From Galdieria partita (lineage: Eukaryota > Rhodophyta > Bangiophyceae > Galdieriales > Galdieriaceae): DNA of 64,000 bases. Positions 53,951 to 62,703 of this stretch are shown here, piece by piece. The translations under genes were made by a program, and so were the position numbers. Positions within the stretch are counted from its first letter, which is position 1. Every line of letters starts with the position of its first letter. Below the pieces are notes generated by a model that saw only the letters and a list, made by a program, of their open reading frames with translations, was not told the origin of the DNA and did not search any database. Where the stretch lies: positions 186,001-250,000 of the forward strand of contig BQMJ01000002.1 of assembly GCA_025991245.1 (NCBI GenBank). The letters run 5' to 3'.

Positions 53951-55591
53951 TTAGAGATAAAATTGATCAAAGGACCTCTCCCCAGCAGCTCCTTCTCCTT
54001 CGGCTGGTAGCTGTCCCACAATTTCTGTATTATCCAAAGGTCTCAGGAGATCGAGTTGACGCAAGCGACGCTCCTGGTAGTATTCAATGTGTCCCAACCC
54101 AGCACGGTAGCGTTCAAAGTATTCAATTGTCCTCTTTAAAACTGCTTCCTCCATCCATTTTGTCATTCGAACCATTTTCTTGCGAATTTCATGCGAGTCC
54201 TTCATACCTGTCTCGATGACTTCCTCAGAAACTTGCTGCCATCTTTCTAATGACTCTTGACAAGTCTGAATAACTAAATCACAAACTGCTTTCTCATTAT
54301 CATAACTAAATGGAAGTTGAAGGTGTGACCAAGCTTCGGAACGAAAAACAGCTTCTAAAATGAAAGAATCTTTCCCTTTCAAACATACCAAGCGAAGAAA
54401 TGGCAGTATTCGCTGCAATAACTCTTCGCCCATATCATGACGCAACTCAAAAGTTTGAAGTAATTCTAGTTTTTGGCCGTCTAAAATATCCTCTTTGTCG
54501 TCAAAAAATTGATCTGTTGTAGCAACTGCGAAAGATATCTCACAGGATCCCATCTTCGACATCTGCTCCTCGTCCAAAGCATCCAAATCCAAACTCCAAC
54601 CCCATCGATAAAAGACATCTATAAGACTAACATTTCCCTCATATACTAGTGAAACTGGTTCTCCAACTTTCAAGTCTTCCGGTGCAGCAATCTTTAAACG
54701 ACGCTCCTGTCTAAAAAACGGACCAAGCCGTATTAAACTAATATTAACGATACGAATATACTGACTAACAACACTATCTTCCATATTTAAATTGTATCTG
54801 TAAGTTAGCCACTCCAGACCAGGCACTAAAACAAGAGGACAAGTGTCCACGATATCATACAGTCCAAAGGATTGCACAATACTCAACGCCCATATAAAAT
54901 ACTCCAGGGTAAAATACTTTACCTCATAGTGCGGGTACAAGAACTTTGGGAAGAGTTCTGTGTTTAACTCTTCAAAAACAAGAGATGCAGTTTCTCGAAG
55001 AGAAGCAATATCTTCAAAAGTTGAACTAGACTCCAAATATTGGGTCTCATTGTTTGACCAAAGAAGGAAGTGATGCAGCTCATCCGAACTGGGAAGAGTT
55101 TTTATCCAAGGTTTCCAAAAGGAAGGCTCCTTTCTGGCTGTTTCTACTAAAAGCAAAGCAGCAATAGCTTCCTCATCGCTTAAATCCGACACGTGGAAAC
55201 CTAAAAGCTTCTCTGATAACTGTTTGGTAAGCCAAAATTTTTCAGGAATCGCAAGAACTTCTTCACCCAACTTCAGAGGAGTCTTTGCAAGAAATGTTCG
55301 ACATTTATGAGAATTTAGTCCTGGCTTACCCTTGATACTTGGGACTCCATTATCAAACAACCAATTTTCCAACTCCTCTGTCTTCTCCAAAAGGGTGGCT
55401 CGAATCCAAGTGGAACTTTGCACCTTGTTTCTAGAAAAGTACAAGAACGGAGAACGCGTCGAACTCGACAATATGTCTCCTTTAAATCTACAAAGAAGTG
55501 AAGCTCTTTGTACGTCATTTGTCGTATTCCTGGACTTCTTATGGTGGCAGTACAAAAGGACCGTGTTGTTGCAAAAGGCTCCAAGTTTCAT
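53951..55591 (-). CDS. Plastid-targeted SET-domain protein of the Rubisco LSMT/PTAC14 group (divergent)
   Basis: Single exon. The frame starts at an ATG at 55663 (570 aa), but that ATG overlaps the stop of the next gene; the ATG at 55591 gives 546 aa and a good plastid transit peptide (MKLGAFCNNTVLLYCHHKKS). SET-N: LENWLFDNGVPSIKGKPGLN, FLAKTPLKLGEEVLAIPEKF. The split SET insert is helical. Later VSLVYEGNVSLIDVFYRWGW matches the 'YG-SN-LLxxYGF' block, and a Rubisco-binding-like C-terminal domain follows. The expected NHS/INHS motif is not there: the equivalent segment reads PLVLVPGLEWLTYRYNLN. The family methylates Lys-14 of Rubisco large subunit or aldolase, or, as PTAC14, acts in plastid transcription. 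Activity is doubtful; a structural role is possible. Confidence 0.6.
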   Translation of the reverse strand: MKLGAFCNNTVLLYCHHKKSRNTTNDVQRASLLCRFKGDILSSSTRSPFLYFSRNKVQSSTWIRATLLEKTEELENWLFDNGVPSIKGKPGLNSHKCRTFLAKTPLKLGEEVLAIPEKFWLTKQLSEKLLGFHVSDLSDEEAIAALLLVETARKEPSFWKPWIKTLPSSDELHHFLLWSNNETQYLESSSTFEDIASLRETASLVFEELNTELFPKFLYPHYEVKYFTLEYFIWALSIVQSFGLYDIVDTCPLVLVPGLEWLTYRYNLNMEDSVVSQYIRIVNISLIRLGPFFRQERRLKIAAPEDLKVGEPVSLVYEGNVSLIDVFYRWGWSLDLDALDEEQMSKMGSCEISFAVATTDQFFDDKEDILDGQKLELLQTFELRHDMGEELLQRILPFLRLVCLKGKDSFILEAVFRSEAWSHLQLPFSYDNEKAVCDLVIQTCQESLERWQQVSEEVIETGMKDSHEIRKKMVRMTKWMEEAVLKRTIEYFERYRAGLGHIEYYQERRLRQLDLLRPLDNTEIVGQLPAEGEGAAGERSFDQFYL

Positions 55592-55656
55592 TTCAAAAAG
55601 CCCAACTCGGAGATACGGATGATGAACGGAGAAATGAAATATAAGTTTGCAAAAGC

Positions 55657-57003
55657 TTAACATTTACAAAGTGTTTTATTACTCTTTCCGTGAGTAAGAT
55701 GGCATTCCAATGAAGTGTAGATACAATCACTTAGACTTTCATTAAATGAACGAACTGGCATTAGTAGAGAGACGGTATAATCACAGTTCCCACTATATGG
55801 GTCTGGACAAGATGAGTTTTCAATCATGTTTGCAGGCAACACCGAAACCAAGTCTCGGGTAATTACTAACATAGTTGGACTCCCCTTTCTATACGTAATC
55901 CAGGAGGCGTAGGAGCGTAGAAAGTCTTCTGCTTTCTGATGTACTAACAAGTTGTGTACATCTTCGGGATATGAATCAGCCAAATGCATTGCAGCATCTA
56001 CAGCCCTTCTTATCCACTGTTGGTTGGAAGGGTCAAAACTCTTCCTCACAGCAGGAAACAAACTGTTAGAACGGGATTCGTCTCTAACAACTTGTTTTGT
56101 TTGAAAAGTCCCAATCAACTCACTCGAATTCCTCTCTTCCATGTAGGGAATATATTTTGCTATCGCTGTCACAGGTTTGCTTCCATTTTTCCAAGCAATA
56201 CCTCCGTAATCTTTATCCAAATAGGACTCCCTGCGGAAAAAGTATGGAAGCAACAGAAAACCCAAAATTATGCTGAAGCAAAAGAGAGTCTTCGACTTGA
56301 CTCTTCTTTTCCGTCGTTCTGACTTATAGTTCGCAGAAACCGTGTCATTATCAACTGCAACGCCCTCATCTGGCCTGGGTCTTTTACTACAAGCTTTAGG
56401 CGTTTCGGACACAAAAGTCTTGCTCTCACGTAAACGCTGTAATTGTAGGCGAAGAATTTCGTTCTCCTGGGAGATGCGACCCATATGCTTTCGTAAGCCT
56501 TGGTTTTCACTCTTTAACATTTCAAGTTGAAACTGCAGTCTTTCTATAAGTGGTAACAATTTTTGTTCATGGTCACAAGTACAGTAACTTTGTTTCGATT
56601 GTGAATTCTTACAAGGTTGACTTTCAACGTCAAGGTTAGTAGAGGAGCCTGCTGAAGACCACGAGAGACTCTCCTTTATGCAGGCCGTTTCTGTAGCAAG
56701 GTCTTTTTCGGGGGTACTTAAGGAGATATTGTTATGGTCAACTAGAAGCTCGTTGTCTCTCTCCGGCGTTCTATCGCTACCTGAAATATAAGAGAATGCG
56801 CCGTGGAGTGCCTCCTCTGGACTCCAAAAATACGCCTCGTCGGCATAACGTTGGGATTCCAACTCTGCAAAATTACCCTCAGGAAATTTTCCTTCGCTAG
56901 AGCAAAATACAGAACTAGCCAATAAGTCTCGTCCAGATACTTCTTCTGGTCTCTCAAGACTTTCGAGGCTATCGAAGAAGTTGTCCAGGTCTTCCCCTTC
57001 CAT
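55657..57003 (-). CDS. Coiled-coil (zipper-like) protein with one membrane span; possible membrane-tethered regulator
   Basis: Single exon, 448 aa, ATG at 57003. Family not certain. Residues 1-145 are acidic and Ser-rich (EDLDNFFDSLESLE), like an activation domain. A coiled coil follows near residues 155-195: KLLPLIERLQFQLEMLKSEN, then GRISQENEILRLQLQRL, with Leu/Ile heptads. A basic KSERRKRRVKSK run is next to a single hydrophobic span, TLFCFSIILGFLLLPYFF, then a 200-residue region with NxS/T sites and Cys that would face a lumen. The order resembles ER-tethered bZIP17/28 or ATF6 factors, but the basic DNA-binding region with N-x7-R before the zipper is not visible. Stress regulation is inference. 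Confidence 0.5.
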   Translation of the reverse strand: MEGEDLDNFFDSLESLERPEEVSGRDLLASSVFCSSEGKFPEGNFAELESQRYADEAYFWSPEEALHGAFSYISGSDRTPERDNELLVDHNNISLSTPEKDLATETACIKESLSWSSAGSSTNLDVESQPCKNSQSKQSYCTCDHEQKLLPLIERLQFQLEMLKSENQGLRKHMGRISQENEILRLQLQRLRESKTFVSETPKACSKRPRPDEGVAVDNDTVSANYKSERRKRRVKSKTLFCFSIILGFLLLPYFFRRESYLDKDYGGIAWKNGSKPVTAIAKYIPYMEERNSSELIGTFQTKQVVRDESRSNSLFPAVRKSFDPSNQQWIRRAVDAAMHLADSYPEDVHNLLVHQKAEDFLRSYASWITYRKGSPTMLVITRDLVSVLPANMIENSSCPDPYSGNCDYTVSLLMPVRSFNESLSDCIYTSLECHLTHGKSNKTLCKC

Positions 57004-57107
57004 CAACCCGAATGAACAATTCTTTCAAAATTGGATTTTTCAATTTTCTCGATGCTTTTATTTCTGTAGCAAAATAAAGATGCTTATAGGACTACTGAAC
57101 AAAAACC

Positions 57108-59594
57108 CTAAACGTCAGTTCTTTTCCCTATATACTGTGCAGGAGGAAGTTTCTTCAAAACTCTTTTTCGATACTCCTCAAACGAGCCATCAAAATGCGT
57201 CAGTTTACCATTTTCGCACACAAATATATCGTCACAAACTTGGGATATTAGTCTTGCGTCGTGACTTACTAGAACAATTCCTCCTTGAAAGGAATTCAGT
57301 GCCTCTACCAGGCTATCAATAGTTTCCTATTCATATTACAAGTTAGACTACAAGATTTTGAGTCAATTGATGATAGCTTACAATATCCACTAAAGGCAAA
57401 TATCAGTCAAAATATGAAAAGACAACAAGCAATTACTTACGGTGATTTGTAGGTTCATCAAGAGCTAGAATATGGGGTCTTTTAAAAGTAATGACAGCTA
57501 AAGCTACGCGACTTTTTTGTCCCCCGGAAAGGGTGAATATTGGTCGTAGTGCCATCTCTCCTTTGATACCAATATTGCTCAAATGTCCACGAAGAACTGT
57601 ATGATCGGCCTCAGGAAAACAATACATCATGTGCTCAAGAGGAGTTCTCGCAAGAACCAAGTGCTCCACATGGTGCTGCGAGAAGTACCCCAACCGCATC
57701 TTCGGAGACTTACGCACCTCACCCGAATAAGGAACATGTTCTCCAGTTATAAGTTTCAAGAAGGTTGTCTTGAAAATAAATGAAATTACAAACATATAAA
57801 ATAATACAAAATAGACTCACCTTGCCTGCGCCATTTGGACCGACTATGGCATATCTTGAGTCAGTTGCTACACAAAAATCAACCTGATTGAGAATCAAAC
57901 GACTCTGAGAGTCTTTCTCCTTTGATGACAATTTCAAGGGTGGCGAATCATAGCCGAATGAAACATTGTTAAGCTGTAAAGTAGCATGGCTACCAACAAG
58001 AGGCCCAGGATCCGGAAAAAAGAAAGCATGTTGTTCTTCTTCTTCAGGTACATAAACTCGGTTCTGCTGAATCTTTTCGATTGCCTTTAAACGACTCTGA
58101 GCCAATGACGCGCGTTTCGCATTGTACCGGAAACGGTCTACGAACTGCTGCATATGCTTCATCTTCATTTCTTGATTGGCAGCTTGTCTTTCCAAGTCCT
58201 TTAGCCTTTCCTTTCGAACTCTTTCAAAGTCATCGTAATTTCCCGAATAGTAATAGAGCAGCTTGTTATTTAGATGTATGATATCTGTGCAAATGGAATT
58301 TAAAAAGTCTCTATCGTGTGAGACTACACAAAGAGTATGTGGCCATTGCTGCAAGTAATTCGCTAACCATAGGACAGTGTGCAAATCAAGCTTTGATAAG
58401 GATGTAGACATTAGAAAAACGTTGCTTTGAATATAAACCACAACTTACATGATTGCTGGGTTCATCTAGAAGCTTTTATCGAAATAAGTAGAGAAATAAT
58501 AACTTCAAAACTATTCTTACCAATAATTCAGGTTCACAAAACAAAGCTTGTGCTATAGCAATTCTCATTCGCCAGCCACCTGAATAGCGTCTCGAAGGTT
58601 GTTGTTGCATTTCATTATTGAAACCAAGTCCTGCAAGAATAGCACTAGCTCGTGATTCTGCTTTGTCTATTTGCAATAAGGACATCCTTTCGTAGATTGC
58701 CGAAATTTCCTCCGAATCGACAGTTCCATCGGATGAATTTTGAAAATTAGATACTTTCTCAGTCAACTGCCTTCTTTCCTCGTCACTCTCCAACACAAGT
58801 TGTAACGGAGTACGTTCATCACCCACAACTTCTTGTTCAACATAAAGAACTGACATATCGGATGGGATGGGAAGGTCTCTGTGAGAAATGGCCTTCATGA
58901 GTGTGCTCTTACCAACCCCATTGCGACCAACTATTCCATATCTATGTCCGTAAGTCAATGTCAAGTTCACATTGCATAATAATTCTAGTCCTCCAAACGA
59001 TAGGTCGAGGCCATCAACCTTGATATCTCTAACTCCTTCCTGCGTAGGTTTTGTGCTTGAAGAAAGCGAAATTGTTGCAGATTCAGCAAAGAGACTTTGA
59101 TAAGGTCTCCCGCTTCGTTTCGCTCTACGCTCTTTTGCCATGTCTCTCGCCAACGCAGCTTCCTTGGAACGATCAAGCGTTTCGTTCGCATTTCCACCCA
59201 TTGAGCCTTTTATTTGGGTCACTCCAACTAGGTTTTCAAGTCTCTTCGAGTTTTGGTCGGTTTGTCTATCTCCGAATTTGTCTGCAAGACGGACAGGACG
59301 GCTTAGTCTAGCTAAAGTTTCTTCTTCTTCGTCATCTGCTGTTAAAAGATCAGGATGTAGTTCGCAATAAATTTCTGCAATCAGCTCCTTAGCAGAGTTG
59401 GCGCCGAATTCTGTGAAAATAGGTGTTAACCTTGAACGAGCCACGTTACTCAATATTAGAGCTACATACAAATTTTCTTACGAATCTATTACTTCTGCAA
59501 GTTCGAGAGAGGGTTCTTCAAACACTTCTGAAAGATATCGAACTACAATTTCGTCCGCCTTTGGCACATACTTTTGTAGTTTGGACTGCAACAT
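57108..59594 (-). CDS. ABCF3/GCN20-type ABC-F ATPase
   Basis: Seven exons: 59482-59594, 58521-59430, 58449-58472 (24 nt), 57821-58390, 57441-57768, 57382-57389 (8 nt), 57108-57326 (introns 51, 48, 58, 52, 51, 55 nt); 723 aa, ATG at 59594. The N-terminal helical domain ([20 protein letters not shown]) matches GCN20/ABCF3. ABC1: Walker [14 protein letters not shown], signature [14 protein letters not shown], Walker [16 protein letters not shown]2: [37 protein letters not shown]. The first splice supplies the N-terminal exon. Two microexons encode LLDEPSNH and part of LDI. In yeast Gcn20 with Gcn1 activates Gcn2 at stalled ribosomes; ABCF3 is also needed for translation control. Cytosolic. Head-to-head with SelO. 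Confidence 0.88.
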
Positions 59595-59677
59595 ATTATT
59601 CCGGTAAAGATGGTTCCACCGAAAGATGCAATTTAGAGAATTCTGCAGTTGTTTTGGATGCGGAAGATAGTACAGTT
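59595..59677. promoter_or_regulatory. Compact bidirectional promoter, ABCF3 and SelO
   Basis: Only 83 bp separate the two start codons on opposite strands, so both promoters and leaders must lie here or overlap the first exons. No core element stands out by eye. Confidence 0.5.
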
Positions 59678-61370
59678 ATGGTGTTGAAAGACCAGAACTG
59701 CGTAAAGTATCAATTAAGCCAACTTCCTTTGCAGCATACTTTTGTATCTGAGTTGCCACAGGATCCTCAGAGAGAAAATTTTGTTCGCGTGGTTAGGAGA
59801 AGTTGTTATTCACTGGTGGCACCTGCATTTTTAAAAGAAAAAGATAGCAGACCGAGATTGGTTGCTTGGTGTCCTTGGGTAGCTGAAGAACTTTTGGACT
59901 TGGAACAAAATGAGAGAAATAAGGAGTTTACTTGGGAAGTTTTTGGTGGTTTTCGTGTTCTCGAATCTTCGGATAACTTCACATACGCTCAGTGTTATGG
60001 TATTTGAAGGAAATATTTCCAAATAAAAATACTCAGTCTTATGAGTAGGAGGTCACCAGTTTGGAAACTGGGCTGGTCAGCTTGGAGATGGAAGAGTCAT
60101 TTGTATTGGTGAATATATCAACCAGAAAGGAGAGCGTTGGGACATTCAACTTAAAGGTGCAGGAAAAACCCCATACGGACGCTTTGCAGACGGTTTTGCA
60201 GTGTTACGCTCATGTATAAGGGAGTTTTTGGCATCTGAAGCGCTAGCTTCTTTGGGAATTCCAACCACAAGAGCTTTATGTGTCGTTGAAACGGGAAAGG
60301 ACGTATTGCGAGACTTGTTTTACAATGGCGACGTGAAGCCAGAACGCGGAGCTGTCTTAACCCGTTTGGCGCCAAGTTTTATTCGTTTTGGCAATTTCGA
60401 ACTACTTGCGTACTACAACGATCTTGAAACCTTGAGAAAATTGACAGATTATTGTATCGAGCATTATTTTCCGGAATTTCTTGAAGCAACGACTATTTTC
60501 AGTGACGATAATAATCGATATGCTTTGTTTGCGAGTCGAGTGGTTGAGCTTAATGCCGAAATGGTGGCCAAATGGCAAGCAGTAGGGTTCGTTCATGGTG
60601 TGATGAATACCGACAACTTTTCTATTTTAGGATTAACATTAGACTATGGTCCGTTTGGGTTTCTTGACAGATATGATCCACTTTATACTCCAAACTCAAC
60701 AGACCTACCCGGCAGGCGATATTGTTATCTGAACCAAGCACAAGTAGCTCGATGGAATTGTCAAAAATTTGTTCAATCATTGATTTCTCTTTATGGTGGT
60801 GCAACAGTTTTTAATATAATGGAAAAATTTGATGAAACATATAGTTCCTGTCTTTCGAATTGCTACCGAAACAAACTTGGCTTGCTTACGTGGAATGAAG
60901 AAACGGATAAACAGTTGGTTGATTCGTTTCTCGACCTTATTCAAACGGATCAATTGGATTATACCAATACATGGAGAATGCTAGGGAACATTCAAACATC
61001 TGATGAATTTCCACAAAGGCACTTTGAACAGTATCTTATTTCAAGGAAGAGGACACTTGACTCCAGTCGAAAAGAGGCTTGGAATGCCTGGATTCATAGA
61101 TACGTCACACGACTTTGGAAAGAAAACAATACAAATGACCTATTACGTAAAGAGAGAATGGACAAGGTTAACCCCTGTTACATTTTGAGAAATTATTTTC
61201 TCTTTAAAGCTGTTCAACTGGCAGAGTCCGGAAACTTTGATGAAGTAGAGAATTTACTACAAGTCATTTCGAACCCATATGAAGAACGACCAGAATGGAA
61301 CGTTTATTCAGAAGAACCTCCGGAATGGGCAAATGTTGTAGGAGTTTGTGTAAACAGTTGCTCGTCTTGA
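59678..61370 (+). CDS. SELENOO: SelO-type pseudokinase protein AMPylator (Cys variant)
   Basis: Two exons, 59678-59999 and 60049-61370, with a 49-nt intron; 547 aa. The frame is open upstream but has no ATG and there overlaps the ABCF3 first exon, so I start at 59678. Hallmarks: VKYQLSQLPLQHTFVSELPQ, YGGHQFGNWAGQLGDGR (splice restored), IQLKGAGKTPYGRFADGFAV, LRSCIREFLASEALASLGIP, PERGAVLTRLAPSFIRFGNF, VMNTDNFSILGLTLDYGPFG. SelO has a kinase fold with flipped ATP and transfers AMP to Ser, Thr or Tyr in mitochondrial redox control. The tail ends C-S-S: Cys sits at the third-last position, where human SELENOO has selenocysteine. No presequence is obvious. Confidence 0.9.
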
Positions 61371-61526
61371 TGTATTCATATTGCGTGCTGCTTAATTACT
61401 CGCTTTCACTCGTCGTATATGTTCTCATTTATTCGTTGATCAAAAATGAAAGTCTAGCCTTCCAAGTTGCTGCTAGCTCATTTGCAATACTTATATAGCA
61501 AAAAGCATCGGAAATACAACACTTCC

Positions 61527-62282
61527 TCACTTTGGAAACATTCTAAGAATATCGCGCAAAATAAACGCTGTCAATCCCCATATCTTAACTGGTCCGCCAT
61601 TGTATATAGGCATATCCCCTCTTGAAGTTCGTTCAACTCGCATATTCGACTCATGCAAGAGATGAGCAAGTGAAAGCATAAACACTTCTTGTACTTCTCT
61701 TTCATTCACTCTCAACTTTTGTTTCTCGAGTGCACCCAAAAAACCGATGACTGGGGTCACAATATATCCGTTGATTGAACGATAGTCGTCAAACAAACCC
61801 TAAACAAGGTTACGAAATACAATTTCCACAAGCAACAAGTAGTCATACTAGCGTCGTAACTGTTTCCGGCAATATACCGATTTCTTCCTGTGTTTCGCGG
61901 AGTGATGCTTGTACAGGATCACCTCTGTCCAGAGCATCCAGTTTGCCACCTGGAAAACTCACTTGACCCTTATGACTTCCAACCAGCAACGAACGCCATG
62001 TGAACAGTAGAGATAATTCACCTTGATAAAGGCAAAAAGGAACCAACACAGCAGCACGTGGTGCACCAGTAAGCTTTCGACGACGCTGTTCGACGTTCCT
62101 CAACCGTGAAGCAAGAGTTACGAGTTCCCTCGGCAAACAGCTGTTTTCAACCAAGCTGTGAGCCTTGAAAAATCTTGTCCAAGCAACCCACAAGTTATTC
62201 TTATACACGACGCCTATGTGGAAAGCTCTATAAACGAATTTATTTCAAGACGAAGTGAAAACTCACGACGAGGACCCACCAT
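61527..62282 (-). CDS. Nudix CoA pyrophosphatase (NUDT7/8-like)
   Basis: Two firm exons, 61849-62225 and 61527-61799 (49-nt intron), plus a weak 16-nt first exon 62267-62282 (41-nt intron) that supplies the only nearby ATG; 221 aa. The core reads VLVPFCLYQGELSLLFTWRS, then VSFPGGKLDALDRGDPVQAS, LRETQEEIGI. That is the Nudix box in its CoA-type form, preceded by the UPF0035-like LLFTWRS. Later VTPVIGFLGALEK and PIYNGGPVKIWGLTAFILRD match the family's G-x-IWG-TA-L block. It splits CoA or acyl-CoA into 3',5'-ADP and phosphopantetheine, probably in mitochondrion or peroxisome. No C-terminal SKL (the end is FPK). The exon 1 model could be wrong. Confidence 0.78.
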
Positions 62283-62703
62283 GAAGGAAGAAGAAAAACG
62301 CAACATTTCAGTTGATATTCAATGAGTATTTCGTTGGGAATCAAAAAGCAAACCACCTCAATTTCTGAACAATTATTCATTGCTCTAAAGAAGATATTGG
62401 TATGAGGAGTAATCTCAACTGAACTCAATGTATTTAACCTCAAGAGGAAATGCATCTAATCGTTTCAATCCACAACTTCTCATAGCATTGGCGGTATGTC
62501 CCAGAAGCAATGTAAACAATTGTTCTAGAAGAAATCGAGTTCAATTTCGACAACATAGGCTTCCACCACGCAGTAGTCCAAAATTCGACGAGACAAAAGT
62601 TTTGAGGGAAAACGTATAACAATTCTTCCAGAAATTGAGTCCCCTATCTGGTTCCTTTAAAAATCATCATTGGAGTTGGTCACTTTTCAATTGGAGTTTG
62701 AAA
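62283..62703. other. Divergent promoter region, Nudix and sugar transporter
   Basis: 421 bp between head-to-head genes. Short frames on both strands have no domain. No other element seen. Confidence 0.45.

Noticed and set aside
59423-59677. Upstream extension of the SelO frame by 85 codons
   Set aside because: It has no ATG and is antisense to the first coding exon of ABCF3, which gives a far better match to the GCN20/ABCF3 N-terminus.
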